Assembly: GCF_003477705.1 (NCBI RefSeq)
Contig: NZ_QUDV01000003.1
Coordinates: 186,001 to 250,000, forward strand
DNA length: 64,000 bases
Origin: Dorea sp. AF36-15AT
GTDB taxonomy: Bacteria > Bacillota > Clostridia > Lachnospirales > Lachnospiraceae
Direction: 5' to 3'
Shown piece after piece: positions 1 to 8,341 of the stretch. The translations under genes were made by a program, and so were the position numbers. Positions within the stretch are counted from its first letter, which is position 1, and each line of letters starts with the position of its first letter. The notes under the pieces were generated by a model. The model had not been told where the DNA came from, searched no databases, and saw only the letters and a program-made list of their open reading frames with translations.

Positions 1-149
1 GCTTCGGGATATATTTTAGGATATATACAATTACTGATGACTGGTTCATATCCAACATCACTTAAAATAGCGCACAGCCGATCCATATTGGACTGAAATT
101 CAGGCTTCATGGGATCAGAGCAGGCTGTGATGCCGATTTTTTCTTTCAT
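1..149 (-). CDS. S66-family LD-carboxypeptidase-like protein (N-terminal fragment)
   Basis: Only the first 49 codons are inside the window; the gene runs off the left edge. The start ATG is at 147-149 with a strong GGAGG site just upstream (151-160 on the minus strand). The N terminus begins MKEKIGITACSDPMKPEF, then a helix and a GYEPVISNCIYPK strand. This fits the N-terminal Rossmann-like fold of peptidase family S66 (muramoyl-tetrapeptide LD-carboxypeptidase or MccF-like immunity proteins), where the first strand is followed by a Cys/Ser-Asp-Pro turn. Catalytic Ser, Glu and His lie outside the window. The family is inferred from a short stretch, so confidence is moderate. Confidence 0.55.
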   Translation of the reverse strand, partial: MKEKIGITACSDPMKPEFQSNMDRLCAILSDVGYEPVISNCIYPKIYPE

Positions 150-179
150 GAGAGACCTCCGTGTGAAAACTGATAGCGG

Positions 180-686
180 TTATTTTTCAGGAAATGTCAG
201 ACGCATCTGATACCAGGTGACATTACCGTGTACTGATTCAGAGATACCTTCATTTTCAAATCCAAAGCTGGCGTAATAATGAATCAATGCTTCTTTGCAT
301 GTGAGAACGAGACCTTTACGTCTCTGGGTTCTGGCATCTTCGATTGCCTGGCGGATCAGAAGACCTGCGTGTCCCTGTCTGCGATAGGAAGGGATCGTAT
401 TCACACCGAAGATCATCTGCCAAGCGCCGTTCTCGTCATGCAGGCTCGCGTTCTCGTACATGTCATCGGTCAGATCAGCCTGATCCGTCGTCATACCGTC
501 CACAAAAGCAATCAGCTTTTCGCTTTCGAAGAGAAGCCAGAAATGCTTTCCATATGCATGTACTCTGGCGGCGATCTCTTCTTCGGATGCTGCTTCTGCA
601 GCCGGGAAGCATTCCCTTTCAACGGCTGCAAGAGCTGGGATATCTTCCTGGGAAGCATGCTTTATTATAAAATGATTTGCATTCAT
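180..686 (-). CDS. GNAT family N-acetyltransferase
   Basis: A 168-residue acetyl-CoA-dependent acetyltransferase of unknown substrate. The frame is open further upstream, but the ATG at 684-686 is preferred because GGAGGTCACAACATT precedes it. The protein starts MNANHFIIKHASQED, the beta1-alpha1 of GNAT folds. Motif A is visible as IPSYRRQGHAGLLIRQAIEDA, with the R-x-x-G-x-A pyrophosphate-binding turn. The C-terminal LTCKEALIHYYASFGFE is motif B, with the usual Y-x-x-x-G-F ending. The gene sits 30 bp upstream of the partial S66 gene on the same strand, so the two may be co-transcribed. No signal peptide or membrane segment is seen. Confidence 0.85.
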   Translation of the reverse strand: MNANHFIIKHASQEDIPALAAVERECFPAAEAASEEEIAARVHAYGKHFWLLFESEKLIAFVDGMTTDQADLTDDMYENASLHDENGAWQMIFGVNTIPSYRRQGHAGLLIRQAIEDARTQRRKGLVLTCKEALIHYYASFGFENEGISESVHGNVTWYQMRLTFPEK

Positions 687-777
687 AATGTTGTGACCTC
701 CAAAATGTTCTGAATAGATTTTAGCATGTAGCCGACATGGATTCAATCGAAAAACAAGAAAAAGTTGAAAATAATAG

Positions 778-806
778 TTGACGAATAGAATATGTACATG
801 TAGTAT
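778..806 (+). promoter_or_regulatory. Candidate sigma-A promoter upstream of the Rpn-like nuclease
   Basis: TTGACG at 778-783, a 17-base spacer and TAGTAT at 801-806. It would give a leader of roughly 150 bases before the ORF at 964. The leader has a small hairpin (TTACCG/CGGTAA near 864-879) and otherwise AT-rich sequence. Nothing else is recognised in 687-963. Confidence 0.4.
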
Positions 807-963
807 ATATGTAATCTAATAGAAAAGGCGAAAACCATTAAAAATACATAGAAAATATGAAATTACCGAGAAACGGTAAAATCGTATTTGAAACATTTTT
901 GCATTGGATAATCCATGGATATTGCAATATAAATGAAACTATTATATAATGAGGAGGAAATGA

Positions 964-1863
964 ATGGACAAAAGAATGAATGATAATCTGATGGAGAATT
1001 ATGAGCAGGAAAAATCATTCGGAGAGTTAGATCTTGTGGATGATTATATGTTTGATGTAGTAACGGAAGATTTGGAAAGCTGTAAGCTTATTCTGGAACT
1101 GGCAATGGGGATTCACATTAAGGAGATAAGATGGCGGGAGAACCAGAAAGTAATACATAACCTGCCGGGAAAGCGTGGCGCCAGACTGGATTTCTATGTG
1201 GAGACTGAAGAGGGTACCGTTTATGATGTGGAAATGCAAAAGAGAAAACGCGGCAATATTCCGAAACGTACCAGATTTTATCAGAGCTTGATTGATGCAC
1301 CGATGTTGAAAAGTGGGGAAGAGAGTTTTGATAAGTTAAAACCATCGGTGATAGTTGTTATATGTGGCTTTGATCTGTATGGCTATGGTCAATATCGATA
1401 TTCTTTCAGCAATCGTTGTCTGGAAGTTGATGATCTGGAATTAGGTGATGAGACTTCTAAGATTATATTAAATACAAAAGGCATGAATGATGAGGAAGAA
1501 GACTCGACGCTGATTAATTTTTTGCATTACGTAGAGAACAGCTCTGAAGAAGTATTGGAAGAAAACAGTGATCCGCGTCTTAAAAGACTCCATGAGATTA
1601 TCGAATCAATACGATCAAATGCGGAAATGGAGGCACAGTATATGAAAGGGATTACGAGAGAGAGGGAGAAAATAGCAGATGCGAAAGCGGCAGGAAGAAA
1701 AGAAGATATAGTTATGATTCTTTTAGAACTTGGAGAAATTCCAGATGAAATATGGAATCGGGTAAAGACAGAAGAGGATATAGAAGTGCTGAAAAAATGG
1801 CTTTTAATCGCTGCAAAAGCATCTTCAATCGAAGAATTTCGGGAAAGAGCAGGACTTCTTTGA
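964..1863 (+). CDS. Rpn-type PD-(D/E)XK nuclease (PDDEXK transposase-like family)
   Basis: A 299-residue protein of the Rpn / PD-(D/E)XK nuclease 'transposase' family. The conserved opening LVDDYMFDVV is at about residues 21-30. The catalytic core follows as GARLDFYVETEEGTVYDVEMQ (about residues 76-96), in which the Asp and the E-x-Q supply the metal-binding and catalytic positions. The C-terminal third is a charged helical region, then MILLELGEIPDEIWNRV, as in many clostridial members. Rpn proteins are DNA endonucleases; some act as toxic anti-phage effectors. A GAGGAGG site at 950-957 supports the start at 964. It is monocistronic and ends at a hairpin terminator. An in-frame internal start is described separately. 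Confidence 0.8.
   Translation: MDKRMNDNLMENYEQEKSFGELDLVDDYMFDVVTEDLESCKLILELAMGIHIKEIRWRENQKVIHNLPGKRGARLDFYVETEEGTVYDVEMQKRKRGNIPKRTRFYQSLIDAPMLKSGEESFDKLKPSVIVVICGFDLYGYGQYRYSFSNRCLEVDDLELGDETSKIILNTKGMNDEEEDSTLINFLHYVENSSEEVLEENSDPRLKRLHEIIESIRSNAEMEAQYMKGITREREKIADAKAAGRKEDIVMILLELGEIPDEIWNRVKTEEDIEVLKKWLLIAAKASSIEEFRERAGLL
1642..1863 (+). CDS. Possible internal-start C-terminal small protein of the Rpn gene (RpnS-like)
   Basis: Inside the nuclease gene, GGAGG at 1629-1633 lies 8 bases before an in-frame ATG at 1642. This would make a 73-residue protein (MKGITREREKIADAKAAG..., ending EEFRERAGLL) that has only the C-terminal helical part and no catalytic residues. For E. coli rpn genes it is known that such in-frame C-terminal small proteins are made from internal starts and antagonise the full-length nuclease. 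Here the ribosome binding site and spacing are seen directly; production and function are inferred. Confidence 0.4.
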   Translation: MKGITREREKIADAKAAGRKEDIVMILLELGEIPDEIWNRVKTEEDIEVLKKWLLIAAKASSIEEFRERAGLL

Positions 1864-1868
1864 TGAAC

Positions 1869-1907
1869 AACATGAGCCGACCGTAGAATATACGATCGGC
1901 TCATGTT
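1869..1907. terminator. Hairpin terminator after the Rpn-like gene
   Basis: An inverted repeat AACATGAGCCGA / TCGGCTCATGTT encloses a short loop, 5 bases after the stop codon at 1863. It could also serve the convergent regulator gene ending at 1947. The U-tract is poor on both sides. Confidence 0.55.
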
Positions 1908-1946
1908 ATGGAGACACTATATCAGGATAGCTGAATTATGTAGGAA

Positions 1947-4763
1947 TTATGAATTACCGGAATCTGAGTATTGAATAAGGGTTACTATTATATAGCATAA
2001 TTCAGCGTCATTGACTGATATATCAAAAGGGGTGCTCAGCAAAGAAATGTTCTTTTTGAGAAGATCAAAGAGAGATTTGTTTTGCTGAATATATTTGGTT
2101 TCATTGTCGAAGACAATTGCCTGTTTGCAGATACAGCGTTCCAGCATAAATCCAAGATGGAGTAATAATGCAAGATGGCAGGATCTGTTGTTTTTTATCT
2201 GCGGTAGTTCTAAAGTGTTCAAAAATTCTTCGGAATACTGAACCGCAGCAGAAGGATTTAAATACATTACACTTTTGGTCAGAAATTTTTCACATTCTTC
2301 CTGAACTGTTTCAACTTGTTTTTTCTGAGTAACAGGTGCTTGGATTTCGGTAAGCGCAGAACGCAAAAAATCAATAAAATATTCTTTCCCCGTCGCAGAA
2401 ATCAAACTGGATATATGGAAAAACGGTATATCCATTGGAATTTCCAGATTACTTACACATGCTAATAGATTGAATTCTGAGCAAATCCCCTGATATTGTG
2501 TGGAGTTTGTTTGTATATCAGAGAGTGACACCGCTAAAACTTGTATGTTGTTAAGGTTATAATGATTTAATTCCTGTTCAATCATAGCTTGAAAGGCAAC
2601 ACTGGTTCCTAGACCGGATGCACACATGGTGATGATTGCGGGTTCTTTTGCAACATGTTTGTTTCTAGGAGGTTCCGTTGGCTTATTTACCATATAATTG
2701 TTGTAAATGGTGTTGATATTAGCGTCACATCCTAAAAGAGTTCGCGTGATATCCAACGCCATCAGTGTAGTTACATTTGGAATTGCACGTACAGGAATTC
2801 CGGTTTCCAACGTCAGTTTTTCATCGAAGGTTGTCAGGGATCCCATATCAACTAATAATAAAGCACCTTTTGTAGGATTGACACTACGAACTTCCCGAAG
2901 AACATTTTGGTAAGTATCAGGTAGTTTTTGTTCTAAAGGAACATCAATTGCTTTTACAAAGGAACATTCCATCAAACGATTGCATACATTTGCAATGCTC
3001 GATGCAGTACTGGAACCATGCGCAATAATGATAAGTCCTGGTCTGTCTTCGTAGGAAGTATCTCTCATATTAGCGAAAATTAAAGCAACAAGATATTCTT
3101 CGTTTTTCGGAATCTGAATCTGAAAATGCTGTTCGAAGTTTGTGACAAACTTCTGGGCAATTTCGATTTCTTTGGAAGCCGTTTTCTTTAATACAGAAAT
3201 CTCTTTTTCTGAGATTTCTTTCCTGGATGCCATTCGTTCCAATAAAAATCTAAAATGAAATGACAGAACCAGAATATTTTTCTGGTTAATCTCCAGATTG
3301 AGCTCAGAAAAAGTGTTTTGAGCCAGATCAGATGTAAAATCTACTAGTTCTTGTCCAACAATTTTGTACAATTCTTCTTTGTGAAGATTCTGGTTATAAA
3401 ACTGTTTTAAAATAGAGTCGCAGTAATTCTGAATATCAGAAGATAATTCGTTATTAATCTGCTGCGTAGTATATCCTTCAGAAGTACATTGATCAATGCG
3501 TTTCATCAGAGTATAATAAGCTTTTTCGTCATAAAGCTTATTGTATTGTCGTGGTTCTTTGTTAGCAGAAAATACAGTATATTGTGTCTCATATCGACTT
3601 GGGAAAGATAGAGATTCCGTATCTGCCTGATTGTAATAATCTCTGATGGCTGGAGACAGCAAATCGAACGAAACCATCAATTCTTCCTGATTGCTTGTAT
3701 TGTTCAGATAGGATCTTGCGCATAATACTTTAATTTCAGAAGAAAGCTGACCAATATTCTCTGTGAACGGATAAGCACAGAGTGCCTTTATGATATTGGT
3801 ATTGACTACATATGATTTTAACGTGATATTTGATTCGCGTACAAAAATATGCTCTATGATTTCCAGCTTTTCAGAAATACTTTTTTCACGATAGGAAGGT
3901 AGCTGAATCGTAAGAGGGATTCTTCGGGTAAATGTTTTTAACAGAACATTTTTTGGATCCTCTGTAGTGGCACCGATAATACGCAAAGAAGCTTTGCGCA
4001 TACTCGAAGTTTCTCCAAGCTTCCGATAACAGCCGGTATCTATCAGGTAAAAAAGCAATTCCTGTCCTTCCGGAGGTAGCCGGTGTATTTCGTCAAGAAA
4101 CAGGATTCCGCCATCTGCCTGTTCAACCAATCCGGGACTTTCTGATACTGCGCCCGTGAATGCTCCTTTGATATGACCAAACAGATGGGACATAAGGAGC
4201 TGTGGATTATGATAGTAATCCGAACAGTTGAACTCAACAAATGGAAAATCTTTTTTACTCTTATTCAACACTTCCCGCCCATAATTGTACATCGTTCGCG
4301 CGAACAGAGTTTTACCTGTTCCGCTTTCTCCAATTAGCAGGGAGTGAAGCCCGTTCGGAGGATACACAATAGCAGCTTTGGCTGTTTCAATCTGGGTAGC
4401 CAGACTACCATCGTGTCCGATCAGTGCATCGAAAGCACTGGAATGAGCAGAGACATCCTGTTTGCTGGTCACATTTTTGAAAAACTCATCTACGGTATAT
4501 GTATATTGTAATGAATTGTCCGATACATACAGATTGATCAGGTCGGCAGGAAAAAAGTGAACCGGTCGGCTGTCAACCTTTATAAGCAGCTTTTGTGTCA
4601 CCAATTTATTCAGATAGGCACTGGCATTAGCACGGCTAATGTGAAAATGTTCCTCGATATCTGATGCAGTCACGCCGCCAAGAGTGTGGTGGGTTAGTAT
4701 TTCAGCTAATTTTTCTTTATTAACTGTTTGAAGAACATATTCAAATATTTTGGTTTCATTCAT
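1947..4763 (-). CDS. LevR-type sigma-54-dependent activator with PRD and PTS EIIA/EIIB domains
   Basis: A 938-residue transcriptional activator that opens sigma-54 promoters under PTS control. Order of domains: N-terminal helix-turn-helix (about 20-65), AAA+ domain (about 115-380) with Walker A GESGTGKT at 145-152 and the sigma-54 contact loop GAFTGA at 200-205, PRD1 (about 410-565, His in SFHFRFLLER near 503), an EIIA-Man-like domain with IIIAHGSS (His near 582), an EIIB-Gat-like domain with MCASGLGTS (Cys near 714), and a truncated PRD2 with LLHLGFMLER (His near 869). The start at 4763 is chosen because it follows the EIIA stop at 4780; earlier in-frame Met codons lie within the EIIA gene. 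It is the second gene of a two-gene operon that itself has a -24/-12 promoter. Regulation by EI/HPr and the cognate EII is family knowledge. Confidence 0.93.
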   Translation of the reverse strand: MNETKIFEYVLQTVNKEKLAEILTHHTLGGVTASDIEEHFHISRANASAYLNKLVTQKLLIKVDSRPVHFFPADLINLYVSDNSLQYTYTVDEFFKNVTSKQDVSAHSSAFDALIGHDGSLATQIETAKAAIVYPPNGLHSLLIGESGTGKTLFARTMYNYGREVLNKSKKDFPFVEFNCSDYYHNPQLLMSHLFGHIKGAFTGAVSESPGLVEQADGGILFLDEIHRLPPEGQELLFYLIDTGCYRKLGETSSMRKASLRIIGATTEDPKNVLLKTFTRRIPLTIQLPSYREKSISEKLEIIEHIFVRESNITLKSYVVNTNIIKALCAYPFTENIGQLSSEIKVLCARSYLNNTSNQEELMVSFDLLSPAIRDYYNQADTESLSFPSRYETQYTVFSANKEPRQYNKLYDEKAYYTLMKRIDQCTSEGYTTQQINNELSSDIQNYCDSILKQFYNQNLHKEELYKIVGQELVDFTSDLAQNTFSELNLEINQKNILVLSFHFRFLLERMASRKEISEKEISVLKKTASKEIEIAQKFVTNFEQHFQIQIPKNEEYLVALIFANMRDTSYEDRPGLIIIAHGSSTASSIANVCNRLMECSFVKAIDVPLEQKLPDTYQNVLREVRSVNPTKGALLLVDMGSLTTFDEKLTLETGIPVRAIPNVTTLMALDITRTLLGCDANINTIYNNYMVNKPTEPPRNKHVAKEPAIITMCASGLGTSVAFQAMIEQELNHYNLNNIQVLAVSLSDIQTNSTQYQGICSEFNLLACVSNLEIPMDIPFFHISSLISATGKEYFIDFLRSALTEIQAPVTQKKQVETVQEECEKFLTKSVMYLNPSAAVQYSEEFLNTLELPQIKNNRSCHLALLLHLGFMLERCICKQAIVFDNETKYIQQNKSLFDLLKKNISLLSTPFDISVNDAELCYIIVTLIQYSDSGNS

Positions 4764-4779
4764 AAGAATCACCAATCTT

Positions 4780-5259
4780 TCAGTTTGATAAATAATGTGT
4801 AAGTACTTTATAAAGCTCGGATGTTGTTGAGGCTTGCTTGAGTTCAGCCATTGCATCGCTTTCTGAGAACAGTCCTACGATCTTCTGCAGAATAGTAAGC
4901 TGGTCGTTGGAACCGCAGACAGCAAGAAGGAACACAATATCTACCATAACGTCTCTTACACCATCACCCATTTCTTTGAACGCAACAGGCTCTTTTAATG
5001 TAGCAACAAGTACACGTGGTTCTAATACATAGTCTCTTTCGATTGCATGCGGTACAGCTACTTTCATAATATTAGTAGGAAGTCCGGTCGGATATATCTG
5101 TTCTCTTCTAATGACAGCATCAGCATATCCCTCTTTTACATAGCCCTTCTCTTCGAGTTTGTCTGATAAGTTATGAAGAAGCGTTTCGTAATCTGGAGCT
5201 TCTTCATTCATAAAAATCAGGTTTTCATCCAATAGGTCTTCAATTCTAAATTCGTCCAT
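4780..5259 (-). CDS. PTS EIIA component, fructose/galactitol type
   Basis: A 159-residue cytoplasmic phosphocarrier of the PTS_EIIA_2 family. It accepts phosphate from HPr and passes it to EIIB (encoded at 5608). The active-site His is near residue 71 in KVAVPHAIE, the family's PHA motif. The chosen ATG at 5257-5259 has AGGAGTGTATT in front of it. It is the first gene of the operon with the LevR-type activator and divergent from EIIB/EIIC, so the EIIA is split from its EIIB and EIIC by a shared control region. Its promoter is the minus-strand -24/-12 element at 5325-5339. Length is usual for a single-domain EIIA. Confidence 0.92.
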   Translation of the reverse strand: MDEFRIEDLLDENLIFMNEEAPDYETLLHNLSDKLEEKGYVKEGYADAVIRREQIYPTGLPTNIMKVAVPHAIERDYVLEPRVLVATLKEPVAFKEMGDGVRDVMVDIVFLLAVCGSNDQLTILQKIVGLFSESDAMAELKQASTTSELYKVLTHYLSN

Positions 5260-5324
5260 AATACACTCCTTTATTTGGTTGATTGTAATGCGCCTTTGAC
5301 ATGTATTTTCATAACAAATATACA

Positions 5325-5339
5325 GCAAAAAACGTGCCA
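5325..5339 (-). promoter_or_regulatory. Sigma-54 (-24/-12) promoter for EIIA-activator operon
   Basis: On the minus strand TGGCAC (5339-5334), then GTTTT, then TTGC (5328-5325). GG and GC are separated by exactly 10 bases, as needed for RpoN. The expected start of transcription is near 5313, about 54 bases before the EIIA start codon. Confidence 0.85.
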
Positions 5340-5411
5340 AAAAGTGAGAAGTGTCGAAAAACACAAAATTTCCTATATTATAGCACGAATTTAATAAAAA
5401 TAAAGTCTTGT

Positions 5412-5470
5412 TTATACACTAATTAAACAGTAAGACGAAATGCGTTGAATAAATTGACTATAGTGTATAA
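5412..5470. promoter_or_regulatory. Inverted repeat, candidate upstream activator site for the LevR-type protein
   Basis: TTATACACTA at 5412-5421 and its exact reverse complement TAGTGTATAA at 5461-5470, separated by 39 bases. It is centred between the two divergent -24/-12 promoters, about 105 and 130 bases from the predicted starts. That is a typical position for an enhancer-like activator site. The repeat is seen; binding is inferred. The rest of 5260-5607 is AT-rich and non-coding. Confidence 0.55.
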
Positions 5471-5520
5471 GTGATCTGAAATGGGTGGAAATTAAAGGGT
5501 TTTCGGGGTGTTGGAAAAGT

Positions 5521-5537
5521 TGGCACGCATTTTGCTA
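5521..5537 (+). promoter_or_regulatory. Sigma-54 (-24/-12) promoter for the EIIB-EIIC catabolic operon
   Basis: TGGCAC (5521-5526), GCATT, TTGCTA (5532-5537). The GG-N10-GC spacing is exact and the sequence is close to the TGGCACG-N4-TTGCA consensus. The expected transcription start is near 5547, about 61 bases before the EIIB start codon. Confidence 0.88.
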
Positions 5538-5607
5538 TTAATAAGGGCAGATGGACGGGAACGCAAATGCGAATCAGTCAAGATTATAGTAGAAAGGAGA
5601 ATGTTGT

Positions 5608-5904
5608 ATGAAAACTATTATTGTAGCATGTGGTGGAGGGATTGCAACGTCAGCGACAACAGCTACCAAGATTAATGGACGATTGGATGACATGGGGTTA
5701 TCTGGAAAAGCAAAAGCAGAAGCGGTTGATATCAAATCACTGGATATGTTTATGAACACAGCTGATCTGTATGTATCTGTTACACCAATGGCAAGAGGGC
5801 AGCAAGAATACCCGATTCCGACAGTGAGCGGAATTCCATTTCTGACTGGTATTGGAGCGGATCAGGCGATGCAGCAGATTGTTGAGTTGTTAAAACTTAA
5901 GTAG
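5608..5904 (+). CDS. PTS EIIB component, galactitol type
   Basis: A 98-residue phosphocarrier of the PTS_IIB galactitol family. The phosphorylated Cys is residue 8 in IIVACGGGIATSATT, the P-loop-like turn of GatB proteins. It takes phosphate from EIIA and gives it to the substrate bound in EIIC. An AAAGGAG site precedes the ATG. It is the first gene of the sigma-54 operon; 46 bases separate it from EIIC. Galactitol-family PTS systems also carry pentitols such as arabitol, ribitol and xylitol, so the substrate cannot be read from this subunit. Confidence 0.93.
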   Translation: MKTIIVACGGGIATSATTATKINGRLDDMGLSGKAKAEAVDIKSLDMFMNTADLYVSVTPMARGQQEYPIPTVSGIPFLTGIGADQAMQQIVELLKLK

Positions 5905-5950
5905 TGATGAGAACAGCGAAGAACAAAGGAAAAGAAAGGAAGAGGGAATC

Positions 5951-7312
5951 ATGCAAACTTTACAAGTAGTATTTCAGAGCATCCTGGATATGGGTGCAGC
6001 GGTATTTTTACCAATCATTATTTTTATCATCGGTTTAATCGTAGGTTTGAAACCGGGAAAAGCTATTTCAGCGGGTCTGACACTTGGTGTTGCACTTACA
6101 GGTATTAACCTCGTAATTAGTTACATGAGCGATACAGTTGGTGTGGCTGCTCAGAGTTTTGTGGAAAATACAGGCGTACAGTTGACAGCACTTGATATGG
6201 GCTGGGCACCGGCACTCGGACTTTGCTGGTCGTGGAAATACGCATTCGTAATGTTCCCGGTGCAGATCGGTATTAATGTAATTATGTTGATTCTTGGCTG
6301 GACTAAGACATTGAATGTAGATATGTGGAACGTAGCGAATAAGATCTTTACAGCATTTATCGTGTCTTCTGTAACGGGAAGTGCAGCTGCTGGTTTCGTA
6401 GTAGCTATTGCACAGATTATTCTCGAACTGAAGAATGGTGATGCAACAAAGAATCAGATTACAGAACTTACAGGTGTTCCGGGCGTTTCAATGCCGCACC
6501 CGATGTTTTTGAGTAATATTTTCTTTTATCCATTTGCAAAACTGCTGGATAAGATTCCATTTTTCCGTTATGAACTGAATGCTCAGACATTAAAACAGAA
6601 AATTGGTATCTTCGGAGAGAACCATGTATTAGGATTTATCGTAGGGACTATCGTAGGTCTGATTGGTGGACAGGGAGTAGGCGCTCTGCTTACAGGTGTT
6701 CAAGCTGGTACAGCACTGACGCTGTTCCCGATGGTATCTAAATTATTTATGACAGCATTGACACCTATTTCTGATGCAGCGAATGAGTTTATTAAAAAGA
6801 AATTCCCTGGAAGAGAAATGGCAATCGGTTTGGACTGGCCTATCCTTGCAGGCAACCCGGAGATCTGGGTTGCAATTATCTTTACAATTCCAGTAGCATT
6901 GATCGTTGCTATGGTTCTGCCAGGCAATACAGTTCTTCCATTTGGTAACTTGATGAACGTATGTGTATGTGCAGCAGCATTCGTAGCATGCAAAGGTAAC
7001 CTGTTAAAGATGCTCGCGACTTCATATGTAATGGTTCCGATCCTTTGCTGGTCAGCTTCTGACTTCGCACCAATGTTGACTGATCTTGCTATTTCAACAG
7101 GATCATCAAACATTCTGGTAGATGGACAGCAGCTTGCTTGGTGGGGAATGGATATCGCAGAGATCCGTTGGATGATTGTTGAAGTTCTCAGAGGAAATAT
7201 TGTGGGATTTGGTGTACTGGCAATCTTCATCGCACTGGCTGTATATTACTTCAAGGCTCAGAAGAAAGAAGAGCATGTAGCAGCAGTTCGTATGGGATGG
7301 ATTGAAGAGTAA
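5951..7312 (+). CDS. PTS EIIC component, galactitol family permease
   Basis: A 453-residue integral membrane permease of the PTS EIIC galactitol (GatC) family, usual in length. It starts MQTLQVVFQSILDMGAAVFLPIIIFIIGLIVGLKPGKA, the typical first membrane segment and loop. About ten hydrophobic segments follow, with the family loops MGWAPALGLCWSWKY and LDWPILAGNPEIW. It transports the polyol or sugar while EIIB phosphorylates it. GGAAGAGGG precedes the start. Its position between EIIB and a class II aldolase suggests the imported phosphate ester is processed by the downstream enzymes. Confidence 0.93.
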   Translation: MQTLQVVFQSILDMGAAVFLPIIIFIIGLIVGLKPGKAISAGLTLGVALTGINLVISYMSDTVGVAAQSFVENTGVQLTALDMGWAPALGLCWSWKYAFVMFPVQIGINVIMLILGWTKTLNVDMWNVANKIFTAFIVSSVTGSAAAGFVVAIAQIILELKNGDATKNQITELTGVPGVSMPHPMFLSNIFFYPFAKLLDKIPFFRYELNAQTLKQKIGIFGENHVLGFIVGTIVGLIGGQGVGALLTGVQAGTALTLFPMVSKLFMTALTPISDAANEFIKKKFPGREMAIGLDWPILAGNPEIWVAIIFTIPVALIVAMVLPGNTVLPFGNLMNVCVCAAAFVACKGNLLKMLATSYVMVPILCWSASDFAPMLTDLAISTGSSNILVDGQQLAWWGMDIAEIRWMIVEVLRGNIVGFGVLAIFIALAVYYFKAQKKEEHVAAVRMGWIEE

Positions 7313-7362
7313 TCATAGTAAAGGTAAATAGATTAAGTATTAAGAATTAAGGAGAATGCACT

Positions 7363-8010
7363 ATGCTGGAAGAATTAAAAAAAGAGGTGCTCCGCGTATC
7401 TCGGTTAGCAGAAGAGACAGGGCTTTGTCATCATGGTGGTGGAAATTTCAGCCAGATTGACAGAGAGAGCGGACTGGTAGTAATCACACCACATGCAGAG
7501 TCAAGATATAACTTTAATGCAGAAGATATGCTTGTAGTAGACTTGGACGGAAATATTATTGAAAACAGAAAGAATTTTACTCCAAGTAGTGAGACTCCAA
7601 TGCACTTACTTATTTACAAAGAGAGAGAAGATGCAACAGCAATTTGCCATACTCATGCACACAATGCAGCAGCATTTGCTTGCCTGGGAGTACCGGTAAA
7701 ACCAGTTATCTTTGAATCTATGATGTATGGTGGATATTGTAAAGTTGTTCCGTTTGAGGAGCCGGGAAGCATTGAGCTTGGACAGTCAGCAGTTGAAGGA
7801 CTGAAAGGAACATATGCTACGATCCTTGGAAAACATGGATTGATCTCAATAGGAGAGAGTATCTATGATGCTTATTTGAAGACAGTATATGTAGAAGATG
7901 TATGCGATGTAAATATCCGGGCTGCTTCCGTTGTGGGATATGAAAATCTGGATTGCCTCAGTGATGAACAGATCGTATATTTCAGAGACGTATTAGGATT
8001 AAAGGCTTAA
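7363..8010 (+). CDS. Class II aldolase/adducin family protein (sugar-phosphate aldolase)
   Basis: A 215-residue zinc-dependent enzyme of the class II aldolase/adducin family (L-fuculose-1-phosphate aldolase, rhamnulose-1-phosphate aldolase, ribulose-5-phosphate 4-epimerase, apulose-4-phosphate aldolase). Zinc ligands are His96 and His98 in ICHTHAHN and His156 in ILGKHGLIS. The catalytic acid is likely Glu77 in TPSSETPMH, and the phosphate loop is GGGNFS near residue 25. Known members split ketose phosphates into dihydroxyacetone phosphate plus an aldehyde, or epimerise them. In this operon cleavage of the oxidised PTS product is the natural role, but the exact substrate cannot be assigned. 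AAGGAG lies before the ATG. Confidence 0.88.
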   Translation: MLEELKKEVLRVSRLAEETGLCHHGGGNFSQIDRESGLVVITPHAESRYNFNAEDMLVVDLDGNIIENRKNFTPSSETPMHLLIYKEREDATAICHTHAHNAAAFACLGVPVKPVIFESMMYGGYCKVVPFEEPGSIELGQSAVEGLKGTYATILGKHGLISIGESIYDAYLKTVYVEDVCDVNIRAASVVGYENLDCLSDEQIVYFRDVLGLKA

Positions 8011-8098
8011 TCGAAAATACAATACAGGATATTGCGGTCAGTAAGGGCTCATTAATATGCTGACCGCAAGCATCCACCAGAGCAGAAAGGGGCAGACG

Positions 8099-8341
8099 AT
8101 GAAAGCAAAATATACTATATGGTATTTGGGAATTATTATAGCAGCAGTGATGCTGGGATTTGGAATTTTTTCAAAAAGCTGGTTGCTTAGTCTGGCCGGA
8201 TTTGCTGTTGCGTTACTGTTAAAGACGACAAATAAGTACGTACCGCTTCCTAAAATTTACAGGGAGATGGGGATTGATAATGAGGTTTTTGAGGGAAAGG
8301 CAAGGCAGAGTTATGAAAAAAATAATGAATCAGGCAGATAA
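8099..8341 (+). CDS. Small membrane protein of the catabolic operon, unknown function
   Basis: An 80-residue protein I do not recognise. The start at 8099 is chosen for the AAAGGGG site 7-8 bases upstream. Two hydrophobic segments lie at about residues 5-23 and 26-41 (YLGIIIAAVMLGFGIF and WLLSLAGFAVALLL). A charged tail of about 40 residues follows. No signal peptidase site is evident, so a two-span inner membrane protein with a cytoplasmic tail is likely. It overlaps the dhaK start by 29 bases, which indicates tight translational coupling. It could be an accessory to the PTS or an assembly factor; nothing in the sequence decides. Confidence 0.65.
   Translation: MKAKYTIWYLGIIIAAVMLGFGIFSKSWLLSLAGFAVALLLKTTNKYVPLPKIYREMGIDNEVFEGKARQSYEKNNESGR

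Noticed and set aside
279..713. Plus-strand frames opposite the GNAT gene
   Set aside because: No ribosome site or domain; the minus-strand GNAT frame has motifs A and B and a strong GGAGG.
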